A stretch of 64,000 bases of DNA from Brevundimonas sp. (GCF_029945885.1 NZ_JAQSDK010000002.1:1-64000), one strand, 5' to 3'; shown: positions 17,520 through 26,506, counted from the stretch's first letter. Notes: a model not told the origin generated them from the sequence alone. Translations and numbers: made by a program.

Positions 17520-17919
17520 TGTCTTTAGCCGGGCTTGGCAGCGCCTGTGCTGTCAGCCCAACGCTAGCTCGTCTCTGCCGAATTCGGCGAAAAACCGCCA
17601 GTGGTTCGCGCGCTTGCCGTGGGCATCTGGACCAAAGCAGCTTGCCGCTCCTGACTCCTTCAGAACGTTCGTTATACGGCTGCCATGTCAGCCCCCATCC
17701 GTTGAAGTTCGAAAGCGGCCCCTCCGGAGGTCCGCTAAGGGCCCGAGGCGATGGCGCATCGCGTCTAAGCCAACGACGACCCGCCATTGCCCGGCGCGTT
17801 TTTTCACGGCCTCGGTCGATAGCAACCCGTCGCCTAAGGTTGGAAAGCAGACTCATGGATCAGAGCGAAAAGCCGACATTCGGTGTGTTCTTGGCGCATC
17901 GGCGCAAGCGCTCACCGTC
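17520..17919. other. Intergenic stretch without a recognised gene
   Basis: Four hundred bases after the RTX gene contain only short unconvincing open frames on both strands. A candidate plus-strand frame beginning ATG 17854 (MDQSEKPTFGVFLAHRRKR) runs straight into the repeat at 17920 and has no known relative. Confidence 0.5.
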
Positions 17920-18182
17920 GGCGTCTGAGTTTACAATTGTGCACACGGCCCGGGAGGGGGGCTCAAGCTCTAGACCGATCGATCCGGTGACCGGCTGTGG
18001 TGTGCAAGGCGTTCGCTATTTCAGATTTCGCGCGCGCGCGATGTCGGCGGAAGAATGCGGCCTGCTAGACACCGGGCGGCCCTGAATGTTCGGGTCTATT
18101 GTAGCGCAAAGTAGGGACTGCTGTAGGGACCGATCACCAAGCTTGATTTAAAATCAAAGCAAATCAATACCATACAGGAGAG
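17920..18182 (+). repeat. Right copy of the degenerate ~260-bp direct repeat
   Basis: Partner of the copy at 187-452. Similarity begins at ggcgtctgagtttac, includes the 29-base identical block 17990-18018 and fades at the aatcaat..atacaggag segment directly beside the 3-prime end of the tRNA-Ser gene. It holds no supported gene. Confidence 0.75.
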
Positions 18183-18184
18183 TG

Positions 18185-18274
18185 TGGCGGACAGAGAGGG
18201 ATTCGAACCCTCGGTACGCTTTCACGTACACACGCTTTCCAAGCGTGCGCGATCGACCACTCCGCCACCTGTCC
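18185..18274 (-). tRNA. tRNA-Ser (anticodon GGA)
   Basis: Read on the minus strand, a 90-nt type II tRNA begins GGACAGGTGGC and ends CTGTCCGCCA with an encoded CCA. The anticodon stem CACGC/GCGTG frames loop TTGGAAA, giving anticodon GGA (complement of 18238-18240). A long variable arm (TACG..CGTA) and the T-loop GGTTCGAATCC confirm serine type. The 3-prime end faces the repeat at 17920-18182, the side on which integrating elements insert. Confidence 0.97.
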
Positions 18275-18401
18275 GTTCCACGCCTGGGCGAGGCCGCCGG
18301 GGGTCGTCCCGGCGGAGGCGAGGCTGATAGCCCACCATCCCCCCCTCGGCAAGCCGGTTCGCCGTCCCTATATGGAGAGCGACCCGTTCTGGAGATATGA
18401 A

Positions 18402-19052
18402 ATGTCGATCCGCGAGACCGCCGGCCTGCCTGATGCCGCCACCGCCCTGCCGGGGCGGGCCGAGCCCCTGCCGACCGACGCGATGCATTTCGTCAGCGGA
18501 CACCCGCTGAAAGGGCCCTTTCCGGAGGGGTTCGAGACCGCCATCCTGGGCATGGGCTGTTTCTGGGGCGTGGAACGGATCTTCTGGTCGTTGCCGGGCG
18601 TCTGGGTGACCTCGGTCGGCTATGCGGGCGGGATCACGCCCAATCCGACCTATGAGGAGACCTGCACCGGCCGCACCGGTCACGCCGAGGTGGTGCAGGT
18701 GGTGTTCAATCCGCACGAGATCAGCTTCGCCGAACTGCTGAAGGCCTTCTGGGAGAATCACGACCCGACCCAGGGCATGCGCCAGGGCAATGACGTGGGC
18801 ACCACCTACCGTTCGGCCATCTACTATCTGAATGATGCGCAGAAGGCCGGGGCCGAGGCCTCTCGCGACGCCTATCAGGCAGCGCTGACCCGGGCCGGGC
18901 GGGGCACCATCACCACCGAGGTCGCGCCCGCCGGTCCCTATTATTTCGCCGAGGCCTATCACCAGGCCTATCTGGCCAAGAATCCGGACGGCTATTGCGG
19001 CATCGGCGGGACCGGTGTGGTCTGTCCGATCGGCGTCGGCGTCGGGGCCTGA
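18402..19052 (+). CDS. msrA: Peptide-methionine (S)-S-oxide reductase
   Basis: A 216-residue MsrA, which reduces methionine-S-sulfoxide in proteins. The catalytic motif GCFWG with its nucleophilic Cys is near residue 50, followed by [21 protein letters not shown] and the C-terminal [12 protein letters not shown] carrying resolving cysteines. ATG 18402 has a GGAG nine bases upstream. The gene is followed two bases later by an MmcQ/YjbR gene, probably co-transcribed. Confidence 0.97.
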   Translation: MSIRETAGLPDAATALPGRAEPLPTDAMHFVSGHPLKGPFPEGFETAILGMGCFWGVERIFWSLPGVWVTSVGYAGGITPNPTYEETCTGRTGHAEVVQVVFNPHEISFAELLKAFWENHDPTQGMRQGNDVGTTYRSAIYYLNDAQKAGAEASRDAYQAALTRAGRGTITTEVAPAGPYYFAEAYHQAYLAKNPDGYCGIGGTGVVCPIGVGVGA

Positions 19053-19054
19053 CG

Positions 19055-19399
19055 ATGGACCGGGCCGGGGTCGGCAGAGTCTGCCTGGCCCTGCCGGCGG
19101 CGACCCTGGACCATCCGTTCGGCGACGATCACGACACCTACAAGGTCGGCGGCAAGATGTTCGCCATGGTCGGCGGCATGGGCGGTGTGTCGTTCAAGGT
19201 CTCGGACATCGCCTATGCGGTGTTGACCGAATCCGGCCACGCCAGGCCAGCCCCCTATATGGCGCGGGCCAGATGGGTGAACCTGCCGCGGCTAGACGAC
19301 TGGCCGGACGACGAACTGGCCGACCACCTCGCCATCGCTCACGGTCTTATCGCCGCGAAGCTGACGAAGAAGGCGCGGGCGGCGCTGGGTCTGGCCTGA
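19055..19399 (+). CDS. MmcQ/YjbR family protein
   Basis: A 114-residue small protein of the MmcQ/YjbR fold, often called DNA-binding although its target is not known. Family features are the N-terminal CLALPAATLDHPFGDDHDTYKVGGKMFA, the central VSFKV strand, and the C-terminal AIAHGLIAAKLTKKAR helix. It begins two bases after msrA, so it is probably in the same transcript. Confidence 0.85.
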   Translation: MDRAGVGRVCLALPAATLDHPFGDDHDTYKVGGKMFAMVGGMGGVSFKVSDIAYAVLTESGHARPAPYMARARWVNLPRLDDWPDDELADHLAIAHGLIAAKLTKKARAALGLA

Positions 19400-19460
19400 C
19401 TCCGCTTGCCTGCGCCGGCAAAACGCTGTTCCTTCCAGCTCTCTGCCGGGGAGGGCGACA

Positions 19461-19985
19461 ATGAGACCGAACACGATGCTGCTGGCGCTGGGCCTGCTGG
19501 CCCTGGCGAGCTGCGACCAGGCCGATGACGGCGCGACCGGTCCGACCAGGCCGCGCGTTGTCGCGGCCACCGATATCGAAGCCGGGCGATACTTGGTCAG
19601 GGTCGGGGGCTGCAACGACTGCCACACGTCCGGCTATATCGCGAGCGGCGGCAAGACGCCCGAGGCGGAATGGTTGAGGGGGAACAGTCATGGCTTCTTC
19701 GGCCCCTGGGGCACCACCTATGCCCACAACCTGCGCCTGACGACGGCGAACATGACCGAGGACGCCTGGGTCGAGATGCTGAGCACACGCGATGCCCTGC
19801 CGATCATGCCCTGGCCCAGCGTCAATGCGATGCACGAGGCCGACAAGCGCGCCATCTATCGCTACATCCGCAGCCTGCCCGGCGACGCCGGCGCGCCAGC
19901 ACCGACGGCCCTGCCGCCCGGGCAAACCCCGGCGACGCCCTATGAAGACCTGACGACCAGGACGCCGGGCGACGCCTCGAACTGA
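19461..19985 (+). CDS. c-type cytochrome lipoprotein
   Basis: A 174-residue periplasmic electron-transfer protein. The signal ends in LALASC (Cys18), a lipobox predicting a lipid anchor. The heme site CNDCH is at residues 51-55, and LPIMPWPS near residue 113 probably gives the distal methionine ligand. A proline-rich tail follows. It lacks an enzymatic domain and resembles cytochrome subunits that serve periplasmic dehydrogenases, but no dehydrogenase gene adjoins it, so its partner is unknown. Confidence 0.85.
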   Translation: MRPNTMLLALGLLALASCDQADDGATGPTRPRVVAATDIEAGRYLVRVGGCNDCHTSGYIASGGKTPEAEWLRGNSHGFFGPWGTTYAHNLRLTTANMTEDAWVEMLSTRDALPIMPWPSVNAMHEADKRAIYRYIRSLPGDAGAPAPTALPPGQTPATPYEDLTTRTPGDASN

Positions 19986-20070
19986 CTTCGCTGGCGATTG
20001 CGGCGCGCGGGAACGCGGACAACGGCTGCGGAGACGGACCCGCGAAAGGCGGCACCTGTCCGAAGCTGCC

Positions 20071-21879
20071 TCACGGCCGCCGCGCCTTCTCCTCCGCGAT
20101 CCAGGCGTCCATGCGCGCGTCCAGCAGGCCCAGCGGCAAGGGGCCGTCGACCAGCAGGGCGTCGTGGAAGGCACGGATGTCGAACCGGTCGCCGAGGGCC
20201 GCCTCGGCGCGGGCCCGGACGGCGCGCAGGCGGATTTCGCCGATCTTGTAGGCTGTGGCCTGACCGGGCCAGCCGATATAGCGCTGCAGCTCGGTCTCGA
20301 TGTTCAGCGGTGACAGGGCCGAGTTGTCGCGGAAACAGGCGCGGGCCTGTTCGGTGCTCCAGCCCATCCAGTGCAGTCCGGTGTCGGCCACGAGGCGGCA
20401 GGCGCGCCACATCTCGTAGCTGAGACGACCGAACCGCTCATAGGGGGTGCGGTAGAAGCCCATCTCCTCGCCGAGGTATTCCGAATACAGGCCCCAGCCC
20501 TCGATGAAGGCGGTGACATCGGCCCCGCGCCGGAAATAGGGCTGGTCCTCGGCCTCCTGCTGCAGGGCGATCTGCAGATGGTGGCCGGGCACCGCCTCAT
20601 GCAGGGTCAGGGCCGGCAGTTCATACAGCGGGCGCTGGTCGAGGTGGGAGGTATTGACCATATAGCCACCGGCCACCCCGGTCTTCATCGAGCCGCCGTT
20701 GTAGCGTCCGGTAGTGTAGCCGTCCTCGATCGCCGCCGGCACCGGGCGCACGCCATAGGGCAGGCGGGGCAGGGTCCCGAACAGGGCCGGCAGGTGGTCG
20801 TCGGCGCGCTTGGCCATCTCCGACGCCTTCTCCAGCAGGTCCTCGCGCGAGGTGGCGTAGAATTGCGGGTCCGTGCGCAGGAAGGCGAGGAAGCCGGCGA
20901 AATCGCCGGTCCAGCCGGCGGCCTGCATCTCGGTGTCCATGCGGGCACGAATACGGGCGACTTCCTCGACGCCGATCTGGTGGACCTGGTCCGGGGTCAG
21001 GTCGGTGGTGGTGAAGCCGCGCACGAAATAGGCGTACATCTCGCGCCCGCCGGGACGCAGGCCGAGGCCGGGCTCGACCGGGGCCACGGGGGCGGCCTCC
21101 GCCGTCAGGAAGGCCAGCCAGGCCTGGCGGCGCGGCGTGATCTGGTCATGGATGATGGCGCGGGCGCGGTCGCGAAGCGCCGCCTGGTCCGCTGCGGACA
21201 TATTGGACGGCAGGGTGACGACGGGCTTCATCAACGCATCTTCGTCGAGCGGTTGGGCCGCGTCGGTGCGGGCCAGAACGATCGCGCTCTCGACGACCGA
21301 GGCGGGCTGGACCATGCCGGTGGCCACGCCGCGCCGGGCGTTGGCCAGGGTGTCATCATACAGCCGCGGCAGGCCTGCGAGCCGGGCCAGCCAGGCCTCG
21401 GCGTCGGCCGCGTTGGCGATCCGGGTCGAGGAGGCGATGTAGGCGGCACTCTGGCCGAAGCCGCCTTCGGCGCTGAAGGCCAGACGACCGGTGTCGAGGG
21501 CGATGCCCTCCAGCTCGCGGCGCAGCAGGAACAGGACGAAGGCGCGATTGCGCGCGTCGGCGGCATTCAGCTGTGTCGGCGCGATGGCCTCGGCCCGGTC
21601 CAGCAGGGCCCGGATCGGCGCGCGCCGGGCCAGTTCGGCGGCGCGGGACAGGTCAGGAAGACGCGACAGGGCCTCGCGATCACCGTCAAATCCGGCGGTG
21701 ATCGGGTCGTTGGCACGCAGAAAGGCCTCATAGTCCGCGAGAACACCGGCGAGGCGGGCATCGGCGACCGTCGCTGCCGGCGCGTCCGGGGCCATGATCG
21801 GGGCCGCCAGGACCGGTACGGGCAAGCCGGCCCCCAGGCTGGCGACGAGGGCCGAGGCCCCGATAAGCGCGTATTTCAT
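20071..21879 (-). CDS. DUF885 family exported protein, peptidase-like
   Basis: A 602-residue protein with signal peptide MKYALIGASALVASLGAGL, cleaved near VLAAP. The motif HEAVPGHHLQ, containing an HExxxGH pattern, and GWGLYSEYLGEEMGFYRTPYERFGRL are hallmarks of DUF885, a group related to zinc peptidases. ATG 21879 starts at the signal peptide. It lies downstream of three small secreted genes on the same strand, 94 bases after the nearest, and might share their transcript. Confidence 0.88.
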   Translation of the reverse strand: MKYALIGASALVASLGAGLPVPVLAAPIMAPDAPAATVADARLAGVLADYEAFLRANDPITAGFDGDREALSRLPDLSRAAELARRAPIRALLDRAEAIAPTQLNAADARNRAFVLFLLRRELEGIALDTGRLAFSAEGGFGQSAAYIASSTRIANAADAEAWLARLAGLPRLYDDTLANARRGVATGMVQPASVVESAIVLARTDAAQPLDEDALMKPVVTLPSNMSAADQAALRDRARAIIHDQITPRRQAWLAFLTAEAAPVAPVEPGLGLRPGGREMYAYFVRGFTTTDLTPDQVHQIGVEEVARIRARMDTEMQAAGWTGDFAGFLAFLRTDPQFYATSREDLLEKASEMAKRADDHLPALFGTLPRLPYGVRPVPAAIEDGYTTGRYNGGSMKTGVAGGYMVNTSHLDQRPLYELPALTLHEAVPGHHLQIALQQEAEDQPYFRRGADVTAFIEGWGLYSEYLGEEMGFYRTPYERFGRLSYEMWRACRLVADTGLHWMGWSTEQARACFRDNSALSPLNIETELQRYIGWPGQATAYKIGEIRLRAVRARAEAALGDRFDIRAFHDALLVDGPLPLGLLDARMDAWIAEEKARRP

Positions 21880-21973
21880 GGTGTCATTCCCCAAACTTAG
21901 GGGGGACTGCACCGGACCGGGGCCGTCGCGTCAACCGTCGGGAGTGGTTTCGCGCGCCGCGGAGCGGTCCGCG

Positions 21974-22477
21974 TCAGCCGCAGAAGGCGAAGAAACGGGT
22001 GATCCGGGCCTGGGAGCCGGGATGGGCGACATAGGCATGAATATCGTCCGCCTGGCGCTGGGCGAGCCAGCCCACGGCCTGGAATCGCCGGAAGACCGGG
22101 GCGGCGGCGGGGACCGAGGCGCTCAGAACCACGCCGTCGGTCAGTTCCGAGGCTTCGGCGGTCGCCGGGTAGAGGGCGGCCTCGCCGCCGGATTCAAGGT
22201 TGATCTCCGGTCGGGCCCCGGTCTCGCCAAGGGCGCTCACCGCCACGCGGCCGCTGCCCCGTCCACAGTCGAGGCCCAGCCGCAGGTCATCGCTGTCGCG
22301 CAGGCCATAGGCCAGGCGGGCGTCGTCACCGTCGACATGGAGGTACCAGTCGTAGTTGGCGACCGGAGCCGTGGCGTATCCGCTAGCCAGCAGGGTCGGG
22401 GCGGGAACGGCCACGGGCGCGCAGGCCACCGCGGTCAGGGCAAGGCCACTCAGCAACAGGGGAAGAGGCAGGCGCAT
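21974..22477 (-). CDS. Small secreted protein, unknown family (paralogue 3 of 3)
   Basis: A 167-residue protein with signal peptide MRLPLPLLLSGLALTAVACAP; the Cys after AVA suggests a lipoprotein. It shares with its two upstream neighbours an AYGLRDSDDLRLGLDCG-type block and a last-helix ending RFFAFCG, so two cysteines could form one disulfide. I do not recognise the family. ATG 22477 lies 14 bases after the preceding gene's stop. Confidence 0.7.
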   Translation of the reverse strand: MRLPLPLLLSGLALTAVACAPVAVPAPTLLASGYATAPVANYDWYLHVDGDDARLAYGLRDSDDLRLGLDCGRGSGRVAVSALGETGARPEINLESGGEAALYPATAEASELTDGVVLSASVPAAAPVFRRFQAVGWLAQRQADDIHAYVAHPGSQARITRFFAFCG

Positions 22478-22491
22478 GGCGATGATCCGTT

Positions 22492-22923
22492 TCAGCTGGC
22501 GCAAAGCTCGGCGAAACGGCGCAATTTGGCAAGGTGCGGGCGCTGGACCTCGATGGTCCGTTGCTCCGCACCGATCATGACGCCGAGATGGCCGTCAGCG
22601 GCGAAGGCAGCAAAGACCGGATGATCACTGCGCAGAACCAGCCGCAGGCCGTCGCCGCGGGCGGGCTCGACGGCAGCGGTGGTCGAGGCCGCACCGGCGG
22701 TCACCCGGGCAAAGCCGCGCGCCGGGGCGGACGGATACAGTGACAGGCGCACGACGCTGGAGCCCGGCTCGCACTCGAATGTCGATCTCAGTCGGGCCGT
22801 GTCCGGGACCTCGTTGGCGAGCACCAGGGGGGCGTCGTCATAGAGGGTCCAGGTCCACGCAGGCGTGGTCGGGGCTGAAAGCTGGATCACGAGCGCCAGG
22901 GCGACGCCGAATAGGCCGGTCAT
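22492..22923 (-). CDS. Small secreted protein, unknown family (paralogue 2 of 3)
   Basis: A 143-residue protein with a short hydrophobic leader (MTGLFGVALALVIQLSAPTTPA). The central block LRSTFECEPGSSVVRLSLYP corresponds to ITCEPGRSTVVVYG in the upstream paralogue, and the end RRFAELCAS corresponds to its ADFLAYCGS. Function unknown. It sits 37 bases after one paralogue and 14 before the other, as in an operon made by tandem duplication. Confidence 0.7.
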   Translation of the reverse strand: MTGLFGVALALVIQLSAPTTPAWTWTLYDDAPLVLANEVPDTARLRSTFECEPGSSVVRLSLYPSAPARGFARVTAGAASTTAAVEPARGDGLRLVLRSDHPVFAAFAADGHLGVMIGAEQRTIEVQRPHLAKLRRFAELCAS

Positions 22924-22960
22924 GCATCAGCTCCCCCGCGATGTAAGACGATAGAATTGG

Positions 22961-23431
22961 TCAGACCCGGGCCGAACCGCAATAGGCAAGAAAATCGGCG
23001 GCTACGCGCTGTTCGTCTGCAGCCGCCGTAATATCGAAATCACCGGCGTCGCCGCGCACCCGCAGGACGCCTCGGCTGGCGAGTGACTGCAGCGTCGGAT
23101 CGCGCAGGGCGATGCGAACCTCGGACGCATCGCCACCGCTGAGCGGGTCCAGTTCCGCAGGACGGTCACTGGCCCGGATCAGCTGCGGGGCGACGGGCTG
23201 GACAGCGCCATAGACAACCACGGTCGAACGGCCCGGCTCGCAGGTTATCATCAGGGCCAGATGGTCGGAGTTTTCCACCCCGTAGGCCAGCTTGGCCAAG
23301 GGGCCCTCATGACTGAGATGCCAGCCCATGACGACAGGCGCAGCGTGGGCTTCGAACGTCGGCGTCCGGGTCTGGGCGGCGAAGGCAACCAGACCCATGG
23401 CGGCGACAGCAGGGATGAGAATTTTGAACAT
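22961..23431 (-). CDS. Small secreted protein, unknown family (paralogue 1 of 3)
   Basis: A 156-residue protein with signal peptide MFKILIPAVAAMGLVAFAAQ. The mature part has LAKLAYGVENSDHLALMITCEPG, then a Ser/Asp-rich region and a C-terminal FLAYCGSARV, the same layout as the next two genes. First gene of a three-gene paralogous set. Function unknown. Confidence 0.7.
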   Translation of the reverse strand: MFKILIPAVAAMGLVAFAAQTRTPTFEAHAAPVVMGWHLSHEGPLAKLAYGVENSDHLALMITCEPGRSTVVVYGAVQPVAPQLIRASDRPAELDPLSGGDASEVRIALRDPTLQSLASRGVLRVRGDAGDFDITAAADEQRVAADFLAYCGSARV

Positions 23432-23513
23432 TGGATACTCGCGTCTGATGCTCAAACGCGGGTCGCCGTTAACGGTTCACGGCACAGCTTGCCGAAACTG
23501 CGTTGGTGGGGTC

Positions 23514-23547
23514 CGCCTCCCTCGTCGGCCGGGCCGCGAGGGAGGCG
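23514..23547 (-). terminator. Hairpin after flgH, probable terminator
   Basis: Stem CGCCTCCCTCG (23514-23524) pairs with CGAGGGAGGCG (23537-23547), 11 perfect base pairs with a 12-base loop. It lies six bases after the flgH stop, closing the flgF-flgG-flgA-flgH transcript. Confidence 0.65.
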
Positions 23548-23553
23548 CAGGCT

Positions 23554-24279
23554 TCAGAACGGGCTGAAACGCTCAAGCAGGGACTGGGCGGCAGGTGTCG
23601 CCTGGACGCGGCTGATGTCGCCGCGACCACCGTAGCTGATGCGGGCCTCGGCAATCTGGGTGTGGTCGATGGTGTTGGCCGAGGAAATGTCCTCGGGACG
23701 AACGATCCCGGCGACGGTCAGTTCGCGGACCTCGCGGTTGGTGCGCACTTCCTGCCGACCCTGGATCACCAGGTTGCCATTGCCCAGGACGTCGGTCACG
23801 ACGGCGGCAATGGTCAGGGAGACCTTTTCCGACCGGCTGACCGAGCCGGAGCCATTGGCGTTTGACGATCCGGACATGCCGACCATGTTGGCCGGATCGA
23901 AGCCGCCGGGGAAGGCGCGGCCGATGCTGTTCTCGAGGCCGAACAGGTTGGAGACCCCGCCGGCGATGTCATTGGTGCGGGTGCGGGCCGTGGTGTTCTG
24001 GGTCTGGGCCTGGTCGTCGATGTTGATCGTCACCGTCAGGATGTCGCCGATGCGACGGGCGCGCTGGTCACCGAAGAAGGTCCGGGCTCCGGTGCGCCAC
24101 AGGCTGTTGGCGCTGGCCGCCTGCCGGGTCTCGGGGGCCGGCAGATAGGCTTGCTGGGCCGGGATCAGGGCGGCCGGGTAGCCGATCGGGGCCAGTTCGG
24201 GCCCGCGCACCGCCTCCATGGCCGTGGAACAGGCACCGAGGGTGAGGGCGGTAGCGGAGATGATCAGGATCGTACGCAT
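23554..24279 (-). CDS. flgH: Flagellar L-ring lipoprotein FlgH
   Basis: A 241-residue L-ring protein forming the outer-membrane bushing of the flagellar rod. The lipobox LTLGAC places the acylated Cys at residue 17. Family blocks are SLWRTGARTFFGDQRARRIGDILTV, VSRSEKVSLTIAAVVTDVLGNGNLVIQG and QEVRTNREVRELTVAGIVRPEDIS. It is the last gene of the flgFGAH order and is followed by a hairpin. Confidence 0.97.
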   Translation of the reverse strand: MRTILIISATALTLGACSTAMEAVRGPELAPIGYPAALIPAQQAYLPAPETRQAASANSLWRTGARTFFGDQRARRIGDILTVTINIDDQAQTQNTTARTRTNDIAGGVSNLFGLENSIGRAFPGGFDPANMVGMSGSSNANGSGSVSRSEKVSLTIAAVVTDVLGNGNLVIQGRQEVRTNREVRELTVAGIVRPEDISSANTIDHTQIAEARISYGGRGDISRVQATPAAQSLLERFSPF

Positions 24280-24317
24280 GACAGACGGTCTTTCGGCTGG
24301 CCCGGACGGGCAACGGA

Positions 24318-24917
24318 CTATTGAAGTGCGGCGCGGGCCTGGCGGGCGGCGGGACCGGCGATGGCCTGCCCCGGGCTGACGGCAAGGGCGTCGATGGTGC
24401 GGCCGGAGTCGAGATTGAGGATGGAGACGGGCTCGCCGGCGGCGGCATTGGCCGTGGCGCGACCGCTGATGCTCAGCCGGACGCCTCCGACGATATAGAC
24501 GACCTGGACGATGTCGTTGCGCGAGATAACCCGCTCGGCACGAGCAGAGCTTTCGGGCGCTGCATACCGAGGCGCGGACGCGGGGGCCGCGGTCGCCGTC
24601 GCCGCCGGGGGGGTGGCCGAGGACGGGGACAGGGAGGCGTTGCGGATGACCACACGCCGCAGGCCGCGGGGATTGTCCCACTCCAGTCCGGACTGGCGGG
24701 CCAGGCTCTGCAACTGTCCGGCCTCCATTACGACCGACGGGCCGCTGCGGCGGGTGACGACGACCGAGGAGGACGCCCCCGCACCGTCGAAGATGTCGCC
24801 GAAGGTCACCTGGCCGTCGGCGTCGACCGGATTGGCCTTCAGGGTCACCGGTGCGGCCAGTGCCGGGGTGGCGACCAGCAGGGCGGCGGCGATCAGGGTG
24901 CGGGTCAGAATGCGCAT
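24318..24917 (-). CDS. flgA: Flagellar P-ring chaperone FlgA
   Basis: A 199-residue periplasmic protein needed for P-ring assembly. It has the signal MRILTRTLIAAALLVATPALA and the C-terminal SAF-type region RVISRNDIVQVVYIVGGVRLSISGRA, then GEPVSILNLDSGRTIDALAV typical of FlgA. A proline/alanine-rich linker lies near residues 100-125. It follows flgG after four bases. Confidence 0.93.
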   Translation of the reverse strand: MRILTRTLIAAALLVATPALAAPVTLKANPVDADGQVTFGDIFDGAGASSSVVVTRRSGPSVVMEAGQLQSLARQSGLEWDNPRGLRRVVIRNASLSPSSATPPAATATAAPASAPRYAAPESSARAERVISRNDIVQVVYIVGGVRLSISGRATANAAAGEPVSILNLDSGRTIDALAVSPGQAIAGPAARQARAALQ

Positions 24918-24921
24918 GATC

Positions 24922-25710
24922 CTAGCTCTTCACCTGGGCGGTTACGGACAGCATCTGGTCGGCGGTGGAGATGACCTTGGAGTTCATCTCATAGGCGCGC
25001 TGGGCGATGATCAGGGCGCTGATCTCGGACACGGCGTCGACGTTCGAGGCTTCGGTAAAGCCCTGCAGCAGCTGGCCGAAGCCGGCGTCGCCCGGCGCGC
25101 CGGTCGTGGCCGGGCCCGAGGCTGCCGTCTCCAGCAGCAGGTTGTCGCCGACGGCCTCGAGACCGGCCTCGTTGAAGAAGGTGGCGATCTCCAGCTGGCC
25201 GACCGTCTGGGGATCCGGAGAGCCCTGGGTCATGACCTGGACCAGGCCGGTCTTGGAGACCACCACGTCAATGGCGTCCTGCGGGATCGAGATGGCCGGC
25301 TGGACGGCATAGCCGTCATCGGTGACCAGCTGGCCCTCCCCGTTGAGGGAGAAATTGCCGGCCCGGGTGAAGGCGGTCTCGCCCGAGGGCAGGTTGATCT
25401 GGAAATAGCCACGACCGTCGACGGCCAGGTCGAACCGGCCACCGGTCTGGTTGGGGCTGCCCTGGTCGGTGATGCGGTAGACGCTGCCGGCCTTCACGCC
25501 GGCCCCGATCTGGATACCGGTGGGGACCACCGTGCCCTGGGAGGAGGACTGGGCCCCCATGCGTTCGACGTTGTGGTAGAGCAGATCCTGGAACTCGGCG
25601 CGCTGCCGCTTGAACCCGATCGTGTTCATGTTGGCGATGTTGTTGGAGATCACCTCCACGTTCAGCGCCTGTGCGGCCATACCGGACGCCGCGGTTCTGA
25701 GAGCTTGCAT
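24922..25710 (-). CDS. flgG: Flagellar distal rod protein FlgG
   Basis: A 262-residue distal rod subunit, the usual length. The N-terminus MQALRTAASGMAAQALNVEVISNNIANMNTIGFK is the rod/hook signature, RAEFQDLLYHN is FlgG-like, and the C-terminal EISALIIAQRAYEMNSKVISTADQML helix is typical of FlgG. Between flgF (14-base gap) and flgA (4-base gap). Confidence 0.98.
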   Translation of the reverse strand: MQALRTAASGMAAQALNVEVISNNIANMNTIGFKRQRAEFQDLLYHNVERMGAQSSSQGTVVPTGIQIGAGVKAGSVYRITDQGSPNQTGGRFDLAVDGRGYFQINLPSGETAFTRAGNFSLNGEGQLVTDDGYAVQPAISIPQDAIDVVVSKTGLVQVMTQGSPDPQTVGQLEIATFFNEAGLEAVGDNLLLETAASGPATTGAPGDAGFGQLLQGFTEASNVDAVSEISALIIAQRAYEMNSKVISTADQMLSVTAQVKS

Positions 25711-25724
25711 GGTTCAGCCTTCCC

Positions 25725-26462
25725 TTAGTTCACCCGTCCGAGGCGCTCGACGGCGCGCTTGGACAGGTCGGTGTTCTGTTCGATCAACCGCGTGATGGTC
25801 TCGTAGGCGCGGCTGACCTCGATCAGGTTGGTGATCTCGAGGATCGAATTGACGTTTGAGGATTCCAGCATGCCCTGCTGGATCCGGGCGTCCGTGGCGT
25901 CGATGGCGACGGCGTTGGAGCGGTTGCGATACAGACCGTCGCCGCTCTTTTCGATCGCCGCCAGGCTGTCGAAGCGAACGACGCTGAGGCGGCCGGCCGG
26001 GCGGCCGTCCTGGGTGATGGTGCCATCGGATCCGACCGCGATCTCGCCCATGGCGGGGTTGAGAATGATTTCGCCGCCGTCGCCGAGCACCGGCACGCCG
26101 CCCTGGGTGGTCAGGCGACCATCCGGGTCGAGGGTAAAGGCCCCGTCACGGGTGTAGGCCTCGCCGGCCCCGTCCTGCAGCTTGAAGAAGGTGCCCTCGC
26201 CCTCGATGGCGAAGTCGAGCGGGCGGCTGGTCTGGGTCAGGGCTCCCTGGCCGAAATCCCGACCGACGCCGTTGTCGAGCACGAAGCTGACACCGGGGCG
26301 GACGTTGTCGTTTCGGGCCCGGGCCCCGACCTCGGTACCGATCAGCAGTTGCTCGACCTTGAACCCGGTGGTGTTGGCGTTGGCGATGTTGTTCGCGACA
26401 ACATCCAGCTCGCGCCGCAGGGTCATCTGGCGGGACAGTCCGATGTAGGCGGCATTTTCCAC
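25725..26462 (-). CDS. flgF: Flagellar proximal rod protein FlgF
   Basis: A 245-residue rod protein with GTG start (VENAAYIGLSRQMTLRRELDVVANNIANANTTGFK), the normal FlgF N-terminus; GGAG lies about ten bases upstream. The C-terminus ends with NLIEVSRAYETITRLIEQ, the coiled rod signature. First gene of flgFGAH, transcribed from the sigma-54 promoter at 26491-26506. Confidence 0.95.
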   Translation of the reverse strand: MENAAYIGLSRQMTLRRELDVVANNIANANTTGFKVEQLLIGTEVGARARNDNVRPGVSFVLDNGVGRDFGQGALTQTSRPLDFAIEGEGTFFKLQDGAGEAYTRDGAFTLDPDGRLTTQGGVPVLGDGGEIILNPAMGEIAVGSDGTITQDGRPAGRLSVVRFDSLAAIEKSGDGLYRNRSNAVAIDATDARIQQGMLESSNVNSILEITNLIEVSRAYETITRLIEQNTDLSKRAVERLGRVN

Positions 26463-26490
26463 GTGGGGCGAGCTCCTTTGTCCCGTCCCT

Positions 26491-26506
26491 CGCAACGGTC
26501 GTGCCA
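26491..26506 (-). promoter_or_regulatory. Sigma-54 promoter of flgF operon
   Basis: On the minus strand the sequence TGGCACGACCGTTGCG contains the invariant GG and GC separated by ten bases, matching the sigma-54 consensus TGGCACG-N4-TTGC. It lies 28 bases upstream of the flgF GTG. In Caulobacter the equivalent class III operon is sigma-54 dependent and activated by FlbD; that activator is inferred. Confidence 0.85.

Noticed and set aside
17161..17856. 231-codon minus-strand open frame over the RTX gene end
   Set aside because: It is antisense to the RTX tail and extends into noncoding DNA; no recognisable domain.
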